A DNA stretch of 64,000 nucleotides, taken from Peronospora farinosa (taxonomy: Eukaryota; Oomycota; Peronosporomycetes; Peronosporales; Peronosporaceae). Of the stretch, positions 12,300 to 22,797 are shown in pieces. The stretch is taken from assembly GCA_947646735.1 (NCBI GenBank), contig CANTFK010000182.1:186001-250000 (forward strand), read 5' to 3'. Numbering within the stretch: position 1 is the first letter of the stretch; each line of letters opens with the position of its first letter. The notes beneath the pieces are model-generated. The model was not told the origin of the DNA. It saw nothing but the letters and a program-made list of their open reading frames with translations, and searched no databases. A program made the translations under genes and the position numbers.

Positions 12300-14096
12300 T
12301 TAATGTCCAAGTCTTTTAAACTCATCACTGCCAAGAGCATGTAGCAGCGCTATACAATGATCATCTTTAGCATACTCCGATCGGACGAGATCAATGATAG
12401 AAGACGACAACGTCGTCACATGAGCAAGCTCATAGTCAGGTCTTCGTGACAACGCATCAGCCAAAGCATTTTGCTTACCCGGCTTATATTTCACCTCAAA
12501 ATTATATTCGGCAAAGAATGACAGCCATCTGGCCATTCTCTGCGAGAGATGCGGCGACTGAGTCGCAGTGCGTAACGACGCATGATCGGTATAGATCACA
12601 AAAGGCTTTGAGCTTAGCAGATGAACTCTGAATTTGACCAGGGCATACTTCATCGCAAGTAGCTCTTTGTCATGAACTGGATAGTTCTTCTCTGCAGCTT
12701 TCAGCTGTCGAGACTCAAAAGCGACTACACGCTCACGGCCTTCATCATCTGTTTGTAACAGAGCACTACCAATTCAAAATCCGATGCGTCACAGACGACA
12801 CGAAACGGTCGATCAGGGTCTGGCAAAGCCAAAATAGGAGCATGTAGAAGGCTCGCCTTCACCGCTTGAATAGCATCTTCGTGTTCATGCCAACACCATT
12901 CCACATCCTTTTTAAGGAGATTGGATAACGGCCGAGCCATATCAGCGTAATTCTCGCTGTACTTGTGTAAGTAATTGGCAAGGCCAAGCCATTTTTCGAA
13001 AGTCCTTCTGAGACTGTGGAACAGGCCAATCGACTATGGCTTTGACCTTGGCGGGATCCGCTCGGAGGCCTCGCTTCCCAATGAAGCACCCTAGAAAGGG
13101 AATTTATTCGTCCCCAAAGATGCACTTAGATGCATTAGCATATAGTTTATCAGTGCGCATGCACTCGAGCACAGCTCGTAAATGAACAATATGGTTCTCA
13201 ATATCTGACCGCCCATGTTCAGCTCGACTAGGGACAAAAATGTCATCAAAGTACGTCTGTGCATAACTTCGATGGGGTCGAAACAATTGCTTCACCAACC
13301 GGTTAAACGTAGCCGGAGCATTAGATATCCCCTGGGGCATCACTAACCACTCCCAGAGCATACCGCTCGGAGTACTAACAGCAGTAAGCGGAATATCACT
13401 AGCTCGCATGAGCAATTGGTAATAACAATCGACTAAGTCGAGCGCACTGTACATGGTACAACCGACCATATTGTTCTGAAGAACATCCTTTCTAGGTATT
13501 GGCGTCTGTGCAGGTATAGTGGCTTCATTGAGCTTATTATAAGCATGAACGATACGCCATTTACCATTCGGTTTCTTAACACAAAAAGTGGGTGTCGAGT
13601 GCGGAAATTTGCTCTCGCGCACCATACCCGCTGCGTGCTTTGCACGAAAGAACTCGTCAATGACGTCACACTGTTCTTTCGGAAAAGGCCACTGCCGTGT
13701 TACGCAGTATTTGGTTTCAGGAACCAAGTCAATCTCATGACGTACACCACTATCAGGAGGTAGAAAAGAAGGTGGATCGTGACACACCACGTACTGAAAT
13801 ATCTTAACTAAAGGATAGTAGGGATCTGAAGGTATCTTCACGATAGATGATCCACTACGTGCACTTAGTGCCGCTTTTGTATCTTCAAGGACTGTCTCAT
13901 CGACAAGCGAGGATGAGTTCAGCTCGAGGTTAGGTCGAATGACCACCATATCGGATAGAGCACCTGCCTTCAAGGCCTGATGAAATTCATCCACAGACAT
14001 TTCGTCTAGCTCTAAAAGAGCATTTAATGATGGGAGGGCCTCAAGGTCAACCTCACCATCTACATCACCTGTCACTCCGTTGACCAGGGTGTACAA
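12300..14096 (-). pseudogene. pol: Gypsy C reverse transcriptase and RNase H remnant
   Basis: The frame at 13104-14096 holds the reverse transcriptase from [13 protein letters not shown] through [13 protein letters not shown] and the catalytic YFDDIFVPS (about 13230-13256). RNase H follows at 12300-12940 with VVCDASDF and the chromovirus end ADALSRRPDYE (about 12430-12470). Frameshifts near 13105, 12860 and 12770 separate the parts. Confidence 0.9.
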
Positions 14097-14117
14097 CTAG
14101 TCACTGACATTACTATG

Positions 14118-15116
14118 CTATAAAACAGACGCTTTGCGTCTCGCAGCCGTTATCTGGCGACGCTGCCGTCTCATTGACGAGACCGTACTCTTCGAAGCAC
14201 TTGGGATATTATCATTCCCAAGTTCAACAAACCCCTTTTCATTTACCTGCCCTATACGAGAGCCGATGCCATTACCGACATCCAGTAAATCGCATTTACA
14301 GCCAATATCACTAACAAGGTCATCGACCTTAACTTGCTCTATACGAGAGCCGATGTCATTACCGACATCCAGTAAATCGCATTTACAGCCAATATTACTA
14401 ACAAGGTCATCGACCTTAATTTGCTCTATACGAGAGCCGATGTCATTACCGACATCCAGTGTCTCAATATTACTATGAGTATCACTCAACGGAGTACGTG
14501 CCGTTCCACTAAGTGTCACTGAGCTCTGCTCGACACTATTATTGTTGACATTGGAGTTTAATAACTCAGACACTCCAATGTCCAGCACACTAACTGAATC
14601 AGTTAATGGCTCGCGCCAATAGCACTTTTGTTTTCTAGCGAAGGTGGGTTCATGACTCTCCAAAGCTTCGCTAGGAACATTGCGCGTTGCGCCTAAGGTA
14701 TTGGATCTCCAATTGATCCAAGGCTCATGGCGTTCCAGCCAGGTCATATCAAAAATGAGATCATATCTCGAGTCCAAATCTAGGACAAAACAGCGTCCAA
14801 CGCTATTGAAGTCTAAGAACTTCACACCTAAGTTCAACGGAACTTTAGGAACGGTGACACGTACACCTGTTGCGAGACGCACGGTTATACTGTCACCCTC
14901 TTGCGCTTCTAGCGCCTCAGCATACAGCTGACTCCCTTCAAGGGAACGACGTCGGACATAATTCCCTGACGCCCCTGAGTCAATAAAAATTGACCATGGT
15001 TTCTCAAAACCCTTAACGGTTGCCGACACAACCAACAAGCCTGGCTTGTAATCTTGTTCCATGGAAGCATCCACAGAACCACCTGGGGCTAAGCTCTGTT
15101 TACCTTTACCTCCCAA
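14118..15116 (-). pseudogene. pol: Gypsy C protease-region remnant with 87-bp repeats
   Basis: An aspartic protease signature IDSGASGNYVRRRSL lies near 14935-14990. Its C-terminal part carries about two and a half tandem copies of an 87-bp unit (about 14251-14460), encoding a 29-residue repeat that begins LDVGNDIGSRIEQ. The frame is closed on both sides, so it is detached from gag and from reverse transcriptase. Confidence 0.8.
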
Positions 15117-15160
15117 AGATCCAACAGAACTTAGTTCTTTCCCAGTAGGCGCGGGGCGCC

Positions 15161-16170
15161 CTACTGGGAGTTGACGTTTTCCCCTGCGGTGCTCACCTTT
15201 TGGCTAGGAGAAGGGTTTCGGCGTTGCCGATTTGAACGTTGCTTTCGCAACGGACAGCTAGGGCGGAGATGCCTAGTGCTTCCGCACATATAACATCTAC
15301 GGATGTTACCTTGCTGCTCAGCAGCTTGACGCTCAGCTTCTTCAGCTTGACTGAGATCCATGGGTTCCGCCCTGTTAGAGGTATTTGATTGATACCAGGG
15401 CAGACCATATCGAGCAGATTCAAAATTAAACTCAGCGTTAAACGCTATGCTCACTGTCTCTTCGAAAGTCGAAGGCTGGACACGGAAAACTTCTGTCCTG
15501 GCGACCCCAGTACGAATTCTTTTCATTAAGAAATTATTACTCGGACAACCTCTGCCAGAGGTTCCTGCTGCATAGCAGCAATGAGAGTTCTCAACTCTAG
15601 GACAAAGTCCGACAATTCTTTCTTTCCATGTCGGGTAGCTAGGAAGCGTGAGCGCACACGATAAGCCTGATTAGGCGGTGCAAACACGCAAGAAAATTGC
15701 TTTTAAAGCATTTCCCATAAGGAAAATGCAGCATTTACAGAGACATCGCTCGTTAGAGCCCACTCTCTAGCTCTTCCACCGAGCTTCGAAATGGCCAAGC
15801 CAACTCGTTGCTTATCTGATACAAGCATGGCGGCATCCATTGCCATTTCAACTTCTCGGATCCAGAGAAGAAGATTTTCTCTCTCCTTCCCCTCGAAGGT
15901 CTTAACGTTTAAAACAAGTGGGCGAGCCTTTGGCTCTGCATCGGGCACAGGTACCGGGATGCACTGTGTAGGCGCAGTTGACGCTGTCTGGTCATGGACC
16001 TGCCCGAGGAGCGTTGCTTGATAACGCATAAAAGCCTCAAGACGAGCATTTAGAACCTCGGGGTCTTGGGCCAAAAAGACCTCGATTTGATCGGGCCCGA
16101 CGAACGCAGATAATTTATCTAAGGCGAGTCGTTGTGCCTCAAAAAAAAAATTTTGATTTTCCATCCTCAC
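15161..16170 (-). pseudogene. gag: Gypsy C gag remnant
   Basis: The upstream frame (15703-16170) contains a capsid-like segment with [20 protein letters not shown]. The downstream frame (15161-15526) contains the capsid end (VFRVQPSTFEETVSIAFNAE) and a CCHC knuckle, CYMCGSTRHLRPSC. About 180 bp between the two frames are out of frame. Confidence 0.8.
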
Positions 16171-16210
16171 AGAGGGTCAGTCTTTAAAGACTCAGGTGTA
16201 GGATTGACTA

Positions 16211-16222
16211 CAAGTGCTACCA
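16211..16222 (-). promoter_or_regulatory. Primer-binding site of gypsy C
   Basis: Read on the minus strand, TGGTAGCACTTG begins two bases after the 5' LTR. The same site at the same spacing occurs in gypsy A and gypsy B. It would pair with a tRNA ending GUGCUACCA; the U at position 72 before A73 is typical of eukaryotic initiator tRNA-Met, so that tRNA is the likely primer. Confidence 0.7.
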
Positions 16223-16224
16223 AG

Positions 16225-16863
16225 TGTAGCGGAGCTGCACAGCTCTTTAGCCAGAGGAAGACTTTCGGCTGGAAGCCTCTTAGTTCTAGAGAACTAAATA
16301 GAGTAAAGGCTAAAAGCCACTTAGTTCTAAGGAACTAATTAAACGACTTAAAGTCACCCTCTTCTAAGGAAGTAGGAGAGACTTTTAGTCAGCAAGCAAT
16401 AAGCTTAAAGTTCAGAGAACCACCGCACAGAGTGCAAGAACAAGCTAGAAGCTTAGAGGTTCAGAGAACCAACGCACGAAGTGCACAAGAGAGCAAGTCA
16501 GAACGACTTGCGATCTTAAACTTAAAAGGAGAACTGGTTTTATTTATGCATTAAGATTTTATGAATAGTTCTACTCTAAGTACACTACACTAGATTAATT
16601 ATTATAAGAGTAATTATTATATGCAAACTTTGCTATTGGACGACGTATCGTCTAAACATCTGTGTATGATGTACTTAATACAGCGTTAGTGATTTATCGA
16701 ATCCCAATAGATAAGATACGGTATTACCGAATACCGTATCTTTAACGCTCATAATTAATACCTCTCTAAAGAGAAGTACAATAATGCATTATATGCAATA
16801 CAAAGAGGAGTTCAACCGTAAACTCTCGGAAAGACGCTACAACCGTCGTGTAACCTCGTTACA
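16225..16863 (-). repeat. 5' LTR of gypsy C
   Basis: Pairs with 9051-9689 at the same length with a modest number of differences, so the insertion is not the youngest here. Confidence 0.93.
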
Positions 16864-16907
16864 CAAAATGCCAACCTTCACCGAAAGGCACGAGTGTTGA
16901 CACCGAA

Positions 16908-16943
16908 AAGTGCTTTCTGTAATTCGAAATACAGAAAGCACTT
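16908..16943. repeat. Perfect stem-loop between gypsy C and copia E
   Basis: Arms AAGTGCTTTCTGTA (16908-16921) and TACAGAAAGCACTT (16930-16943) are perfect reverse complements around an 8-base loop. It lies in the 99 bp of host sequence between the two elements. Its function is unknown. Confidence 0.7.
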
Positions 16944-16962
16944 GACGTCGTTTGCGTCTTGT

Positions 16963-17338
16963 TGTTAGATTGAAGTGAAGTAGTGGTGCACTTGTGCACG
17001 TAGAGGTAGGAGTAAAAGTAAAATATATTAAGCATTAACTTTCCTCGTTCGTTAATACCTACACATGCATGCGAAACCGACTGCAACTATACCATCTATA
17101 GTTCACGTCTATCCCGCTCCGTCCCATCTGTTACGACATCGACAAGACGATGTGGTAATCTCGTCGCCTCGTCCCATATGTCGCAACATCCTGATGGTCC
17201 GACGTGATGATATCGTCGCCTCGTCCCATCTGTCAGCACGTCAAATCTGTTTAGTCAATCAGGTACGGTTGTTACTTACCGCGTAACAGGGTATTGCCCT
17301 TGACTTTCACGGCCTATCAACAACAATAGCTTCTAACA
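16963..17338 (-). repeat. 3' LTR of copia E
   Basis: Plus-strand ends TGTTAGAT and TTCTAACA. The adjoining CTCCTCCTCAACCGC is the purine tract read on the minus strand. Confidence 0.95.
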
Positions 17339-20300
17339 CTCCTCCTCAACCGCATCCTGGATGGACTTCAACTTGAACATCGCTCGCAGGTCTTCCATTC
17401 TTGGTGCCGGTAACGTCTTGGTCAATATGTCCGCCATCATGTCCTCAGACTTGATAAATTTTGGTTGCACGACACCTTCACGCACATGATGGAGTATAAA
17501 CTTGAATCGAATGTCCACATGCTTCGCGCTTGAGGTACTCTTCTCGGACTCGAGTTGCTTGATTGCCGCTTGGTTGTCAACCCACATCGGCATGGGCTCG
17601 CTTATCTTCAGCTTCAATTCGCCGAGTAGTTCCCGTAGGCCCAGCAATTCACGTCCCGCTTGTGACGCAGAGATGAATTCCGCTTCCATCGTGCTCAACG
17701 ACACACCGGACTGCTTCTTGCACGTCCACATCACGACGGCTCCATCCAAAGTGAGGACACACCCGGAGACTGACTTGCGATCAGACTTGTCGGCAGCGAA
17801 ATCGGCATCGCTCCAACATTCGACCTGGACATCATTGGATGTAGGTCCGACACCATTGAGGTGCAACTTCAAGCCCTTCGACATCTTCAAGTATCTTGCA
17901 ATACGTTTTGCGATCTTCCAGTCCTTTGTCGTTGGCTTGTGTGTCTGCCTAGTTGCCTTGTGAACAGCAAAGCAGATATCAGGACGCGTGCACCTTGCTA
18001 TCCACAACAGGCTCCCAACCAGCGACTGGAACGACTTCACACTTGGTTCACCCTTTGCACCCTTCGCAGATAGGTATTCCACAGTGTCCTCGTCTTCTGC
18101 ATTGCACTCGTCCCCGATTGGGGTCCTCACCCCATTAGCTGAATCCAGTCCGAACTCCTTTAACAGTAAGTCGATCATGACTTCTTGGTCCAGAACGTAT
18201 CCTGTCTCGTCGTTCAAATTGATTCGTAAACCAAGAAACTTGATGACGACGCCTAGGTCCTTGATGGACAGCGAGCTCATCTCCATGAAAAATTCATCCA
18301 CGGCCCCTTGCTCAGTCCCTGTGACCAATAGGTCGTCCACGTAGACGCCAACCACCGTGCACGTCTCACCCTTGTACTTGTAGTACAAGCACATATCCGT
18401 GGTGCATTGTTGGAAACCACCTTGACGTAGCTTTAAATCAAGTAATTTACTCCAAAGCCTTCCAGCTTGCTTGAGGCCGTACAGTGACTTCTTCAACAGG
18501 AGGACCAGGTCACTTGATGTTTCCACGCCATGCAACTTAAGCTCTTGGTCACTCAAAACCATGCCCTTGGGCACCTTCATATAGATGTTAAGGTGCTCCT
18601 CCTTTTCAGCCTTGACGTAGGCATTGGGAACGTCACCATGTCGGGCAGGCACGTTCCAACGCCTGGAGAGCACCAAAATCAACTTTACCGTTGCCAAATC
18701 CATGACGGCAGCAAACGTTAGGGTATAATCGACACCAAACACTTGCTCGTTCCCACAGACCACCAGGCGAGCCTTGTACCTCTCCACGTTCCCGTTTGCA
18801 TCAGTCTTGGTCTTATAGACCCACTTGTTGTGCAAGACGTGTGCACCTTTCGGTGGTAGTACAATCTTCCACACGCCGTTTGACTTCAGAGCATCCAACT
18901 CTTCAGTCATAGCCGTGGTCCATTTCTGGCGATCACCACTTCGCATGGCTTCCCCATAGTGCTTTGGATCTTGAGCGATGACTGCATTCACGACATCCTG
19001 TCGTTCAGCAGGGCCTTCACCAACAACTTTCTTAGCACGTCTGCTCGTTGACCTTGTGCCGTGTCGTTCCCTAGTCCATCCGGGCTTACGGCCACTTCGA
19101 GCTTTCGCCGCCCGTTTCTTGACACTTGAAGGTACTTGAACCTTCTGTTGATCATCGGTTGATATCTCCTCCTGATGTTCAATCCTTTCGGTGTACGAGT
19201 AGTCTTGACCGTTACGCCCATCCGACAGTGTTTCGATGTTGCGTACGTGCTGCGTTACCACGACCACCTTGTCCTTGGGGATGTACACTTTGTACCCCTT
19301 AGTCTCATCACTCTTTCCAATTATGATGGCCGCCTTCCCTCGCTCTCCAAGTGATTTGTTCCTTGCATCCACGTGCACCGTGCACGTGGAGCCGAACGCC
19401 ACGATGTCGTTCAGGTTTGGCACCTTCGTGGTCAAAAACTCCATCGGAGACACCCCACCTGGATTCGACTTGGTCCTGCTTCTGTTGAGAATGTAAGTTG
19501 CATACTCAGCAGCGTCGCCCCAGAAATGCAAAGGCAGGTTTGAAGCAAACACCATGCTTCGGACCATATTCATAATTGTCCGATGCATCCGTTCAGCTTT
19601 GCCGTTACTTGCCTGATTTCTGGCTTCACTGACTTGACGCGAGACTCCATACGTCTTACAAAACACGTCCAAGGTCTTGTATTCGCCACCTCCGTCCGTG
19701 CGTAGTACGTGGATATTGCAATTGAACTCTCGTTCAAAGCTCATCAGGAAGTGCTTGAACTTGAGGGCAGCAACATCCTTGGATCTGGCCAAGAATACAC
19801 GGCAATAATTTGACCTGTGGTCAATGAAATTGACCAGGTAACGGTTACCCAGACGATCCCTTGGAGTCATTGGGCCCTTGAGGTCGGAGCAAATTACTCC
19901 ACCGATCACATCGATGGGAGAATTTTGGCCTGAGTCTTTTCGTGACTGTGATGCTTTGGTTTGCTTGCCTTGTGCACAGGCCAAGCAATTCATGCGCCTC
20001 GTGTCAGTCAGCCTGATACCAGATGCCGGGTCTTTGGCCATCTTGATGATCGTTTCGTAACACAGGTGACCCAAGCGACGATGGAATTGCATCAAGGTAC
20101 CACTTTGAACATCCGAATCGGAGTTATATTCAGGTGAATTGATCGCAGCCGTCATCTCCCTTGGTGGTAAATGTGAGGTCTTGTTGCATGGTCCTGTCAC
20201 TGCAACAACTAGCACATTGTTATTGTACTCCACATCCATAACCGGTGCACCTCCAAAACCAGAGGTTAACACACGTCTCTCTCCTCGGTACTCAAGTACA

Positions 20301-21865
20301 CATCCCTTAGCCTCGAGCTTACCATACGAGATGATGTTTCGCTCGAGATTCGCGGCGTACTGTACATCGAGAAGTTGGATGGAATTCACAACCCCGAGTG
20401 CAATAACTTCAATGTTGACACTCCCTTGCTTGGTAATCCGGAGCACACCTCCATCTGTTGCAGCTGTCAAGCATTCGTTTCGACAGTCGCTCGGGTTGAC
20501 GAGCAGAGACAAGTCGTTGACAAGGTGTCTGCTCGACCCACTGTCGAGGATCCAGTGATTGTCTTGGAGACGATCACCATTGTCGATCGCAAATGTGAAA
20601 CTTGGTCTTGGGACTTTGGACATCTGTCTCTTGGGGCACATCGACTTGATATGTCCCACCTCGCCGCATCTGTAGCACGTTCGTTGGTCATTGTCATTTG
20701 ATTCTTTCAGTACCTTGTGCTTGACCTTGTCTCTTGACTCCTTTCTTGGTTCAACAGCATTGACCACGTCACGTCCGAGATGCTTCGCGTGGTTGTCAAT
20801 CTCCGTTGACTGGTCGAACTGTGCCAATTCCTCGGCTTGGCGCAAGCAGTCGGTTCGATGAATGTCCAGCCTGGACATCATGGTCATTCGCATATGCGGG
20901 TCTGCATAATGGACGATGTTATCCAACACCAGGGTATCTGCCCCTCCGCAAGCATCACTGACTGCCGTCAGGTACAGGAAATGGTCCGTCCAACTTCTGT
21001 GAGGTGCCTTGGGAGCCGTAAACAATTTCATGCTTTGGGCAGGCGTGATTTTAGTGCTGAAGGTCTGAAGCAGCCTTTGCATAGCATGCTCCAGGGTTTG
21101 ACTTTCACACCACCAAGTCTCCACTTGACGACGATAGTACGTCTGTGCCTTACCGGCCAGGTGTTGTCCTAAGACATCCACCTTGATGTCTTCCGGCCAC
21201 GTGAATCCACACGCACGCTCGGCAAAACCAACTTGACGCAAAAATTCCTTGCCCCATCCGAGGAAACCACTACCAAGGCCATGGTAGAGTTCCTTCCCAT
21301 CAAAAGCTTGTAGTGCAAGCTTCCGATGTTGCGCGTTTGGCATCCCCACAACCTGTTGTCTTAGGTTGGCATGCATCACGTTCGGCATACCCGCGCCGGG
21401 GTAATAGCCTGGTACCCCTGCCATAAAATGTGCAGGTTCCGGCGCTTGTCCCATGTTGCGGTCTGCTTCAACATGGCCTGCTCGATAATTTGCATCATCA
21501 GCTTCGTAGTGTCGTCTGGCTCCAAAGTACGTAGCCGGCGACACGTCGTTCGGTGACCTCTTCCGGGGAGGGGTAAGTTCCAAAGCCTGGATGTTCATCC
21601 CTCCACCCGCTCCCAGAGCCGAACCAAAAACGCTTGACTCCGCAGAGTCCTTCCGGTGTCCACCGGCATGCTCCTTCTGGGAGACCTCCATCCGATTCAG
21701 CCGATCAGATAGGTCTCCGAGCATGGCAAGCACCTTGCCCAGTGCCGCATCAGGCACTGCCGACTTTTCTTCGAGGTGGTCGTCGTTAACCCGATTAGGG
21801 TCGCCGACTGCCACGTTAGGCATAGCCTGTTTGGGCTTGCCCACAACACGTTTCGTTGGGCTCAT
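17333..21865 (-). CDS. gag-pol: Copia E Gag-Pol polyprotein, 1510 residues
   Basis: One uninterrupted frame. A capsid occupies about residues 180-360 and a CCHC knuckle (CYRCGEVGHIKSMC) lies near 397-410. The protease motif WILDSGSSRHLV follows near 439. The GAG-pre-integrase domain (HRRLGH) is near 605, then the integrase core (DLKGPMTPRDRLGNRYLVNF, LRTDGGGEY). Reverse transcriptase has SLYGLKQAGRLW and YVDDLL (near 1172). RNase H has DADFAADKSDRKS and STMEAEF, ending near 1500. The start codon (21863-21865) lies inside the primer-binding site four bases from the LTR, so there is essentially no leader. The stop lies at the 3' LTR edge, after which the purine tract is read. All catalytic residues I can check are present, so the product is probably active. 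Confidence 0.96.
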   Translation of the reverse strand: MSPTKRVVGKPKQAMPNVAVGDPNRVNDDHLEEKSAVPDAALGKVLAMLGDLSDRLNRMEVSQKEHAGGHRKDSAESSVFGSALGAGGGMNIQALELTPPRKRSPNDVSPATYFGARRHYEADDANYRAGHVEADRNMGQAPEPAHFMAGVPGYYPGAGMPNVMHANLRQQVVGMPNAQHRKLALQAFDGKELYHGLGSGFLGWGKEFLRQVGFAERACGFTWPEDIKVDVLGQHLAGKAQTYYRRQVETWWCESQTLEHAMQRLLQTFSTKITPAQSMKLFTAPKAPHRSWTDHFLYLTAVSDACGGADTLVLDNIVHYADPHMRMTMMSRLDIHRTDCLRQAEELAQFDQSTEIDNHAKHLGRDVVNAVEPRKESRDKVKHKVLKESNDNDQRTCYRCGEVGHIKSMCPKRQMSKVPRPSFTFAIDNGDRLQDNHWILDSGSSRHLVNDLSLLVNPSDCRNECLTAATDGGVLRITKQGSVNIEVIALGVVNSIQLLDVQYAANLERNIISYGKLEAKGCVLEYRGERRVLTSGFGGAPVMDVEYNNNVLVVAVTGPCNKTSHLPPREMTAAINSPEYNSDSDVQSGTLMQFHRRLGHLCYETIIKMAKDPASGIRLTDTRRMNCLACAQGKQTKASQSRKDSGQNSPIDVIGGVICSDLKGPMTPRDRLGNRYLVNFIDHRSNYCRVFLARSKDVAALKFKHFLMSFEREFNCNIHVLRTDGGGEYKTLDVFCKTYGVSRQVSEARNQASNGKAERMHRTIMNMVRSMVFASNLPLHFWGDAAEYATYILNRSRTKSNPGGVSPMEFLTTKVPNLNDIVAFGSTCTVHVDARNKSLGERGKAAIIIGKSDETKGYKVYIPKDKVVVVTQHVRNIETLSDGRNGQDYSYTERIEHQEEISTDDQQKVQVPSSVKKRAAKARSGRKPGWTRERHGTRSTSRRAKKVVGEGPAERQDVVNAVIAQDPKHYGEAMRSGDRQKWTTAMTEELDALKSNGVWKIVLPPKGAHVLHNKWVYKTKTDANGNVERYKARLVVCGNEQVFGVDYTLTFAAVMDLATVKLILVLSRRWNVPARHGDVPNAYVKAEKEEHLNIYMKVPKGMVLSDQELKLHGVETSSDLVLLLKKSLYGLKQAGRLWSKLLDLKLRQGGFQQCTTDMCLYYKYKGETCTVVGVYVDDLLVTGTEQGAVDEFFMEMSSLSIKDLGVVIKFLGLRINLNDETGYVLDQEVMIDLLLKEFGLDSANGVRTPIGDECNAEDEDTVEYLSAKGAKGEPSVKSFQSLVGSLLWIARCTRPDICFAVHKATRQTHKPTTKDWKIAKRIARYLKMSKGLKLHLNGVGPTSNDVQVECWSDADFAADKSDRKSVSGCVLTLDGAVVMWTCKKQSGVSLSTMEAEFISASQAGRELLGLRELLGELKLKISEPMPMWVDNQAAIKQLESEKSTSSAKHVDIRFKFILHHVREGVVQPKFIKSEDMMADILTKTLPAPRMEDLRAMFKLKSIQDAVEEEC

Positions 21866-21869
21866 AACC
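21856..21869 (-). promoter_or_regulatory. Primer-binding site of copia E (half-tRNA-iMet type)
   Basis: Read on the minus strand, GGTTATGAGCCCAA begins directly at the LTR edge. It is complementary to the anticodon loop of initiator tRNA-Met rather than to a tRNA 3' end. It is identical over 14 bases to the site in copia G. The ATG of the polyprotein is bases 5-7 of the site. Confidence 0.75.
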
Positions 21870-22245
21870 TGTTAGATTGAAGTGAAGTAGTGGTGCACTT
21901 GTGCACGTAGAGGTAGAAGTAAAAGTAAAATATATTAAGCATTAACTTTCCTCGTTCGTTAATACCTACACATGCATGCGAAACCGACTGCAACTATACC
22001 ATCTATAGTTCACGTCTATCCCGCTCCGTCCCATCTGTTACGACATCGACAAGACGATGTGGTAATCTCGTCGCCTCGTCCCATATGTCGCAACATCCTG
22101 ATGGTCCGACGTGATGATATCGTCGCCTCGTCCCATCTGTCAGCACGTCAAATCTGTTTAGTCAATCAGGTACGATTGTTACTTACCGCGTAACAGGGTA
22201 TTGCCCTTGACCTTCACGGCCTATCAACAACAATAGCTTCTAACA
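21870..22245 (-). repeat. 5' LTR of copia E
   Basis: Same length and ends as 16963-17338, with about three single-base differences seen on direct comparison. Confidence 0.95.
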
Positions 22246-22302
22246 CTTGTGGTGCATTGCAATACATTGTAATTTGCAATCCCAGATGAGATGCGAACGA
22301 CG

Positions 22303-22780
22303 TCAGTATCTTAGCTTGTATGCAACATTAGACACAGCAATGAGGTTGGCATTAAATCCACTTAATAGCATAAGCTTCCGATTATGCTGCCAAAGCTCGT
22401 AGAATCTTTCTCCCTCTCGGATGCAATACTTCACAGTATGTCCTTGGTCCTCGACTTGTGTGTGAGAAATTAAATTCATACAGTCAGGAACGTATAATAC
22501 GTCATAAAGTGTTATATGCTTATGACGTGTACGTTGTCGGTCTTTACCAATGTGGCATGCTTCGCAATCAATAAATTGTTTTGGGCTTAGTGACATTCCG
22601 TCTACTAGCTTGCGATCTGCCATGAGCTTCACGTACTGTGGATTAAGATGGCCCAGCCTTTCGTGCCACCGTTGGATATCAGCGTGCCCTTGTGCGCGCG
22701 TATGATTTACCTGAGGACGGAAGCACTTATCTGTGATCAGCAGTTCACCCCTGTCACTCGTTTGCGATAGAAAATCATTG
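22303..22780 (-). pseudogene. Scrambled copia protease / pre-integrase fragment
   Basis: On the minus strand a GAG-pre-integrase segment with QRWHERLGHLNPQYVKLM (about 22620-22690) is followed by LYDVLYVPDCMNLISH and GERFYELWQHNRKL (about 22390-22510). The second part normally lies upstream of the first in copia polyproteins, so the two pieces are in swapped order. The fragment meets the plus-strand RNase H piece head to head near 22790. Confidence 0.7.
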
Positions 22781-22797
22781 ATGGCATTAAATGTGAA

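Larger units (their letters stand above)
9051..16863 (-). mobile_element. Ty3/gypsy chromovirus C, complete but decayed
   Basis: Two 639-bp LTRs (9051-9689 and 16225-16863) enclose, on the minus strand, gag, protease, reverse transcriptase, RNase H, integrase and a C-terminal chromodomain. The flanking duplication CAAAA (9046-9050 and 16864-16868) proves one insertion. Stops and frameshifts break all sense domains. A remnant of an extra ORF lies on the plus strand at about 9801-11089, between pol and the 3' LTR. Confidence 0.95.
16963..22245 (-). mobile_element. Intact Ty1/copia element E
   Basis: Two 376-bp LTRs with about three visible differences flank a single uninterrupted polyprotein ORF. 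The flanking duplication CTTGT (16958-16962 and 22246-22250) is perfect. The primer-binding site, purine tract (17339-17353) and all catalytic motifs are present. It is the only element here that looks autonomous and recently moved. Confidence 0.96.

Noticed and set aside
17502..17963. Plus-strand frames inside copia E (for example 17502-17963 and 20139-20558)
   Set aside because: They are opposite-strand shadows of the intact polyprotein, without domains or a conserved start; unlike the gypsy case they do not recur in another family.
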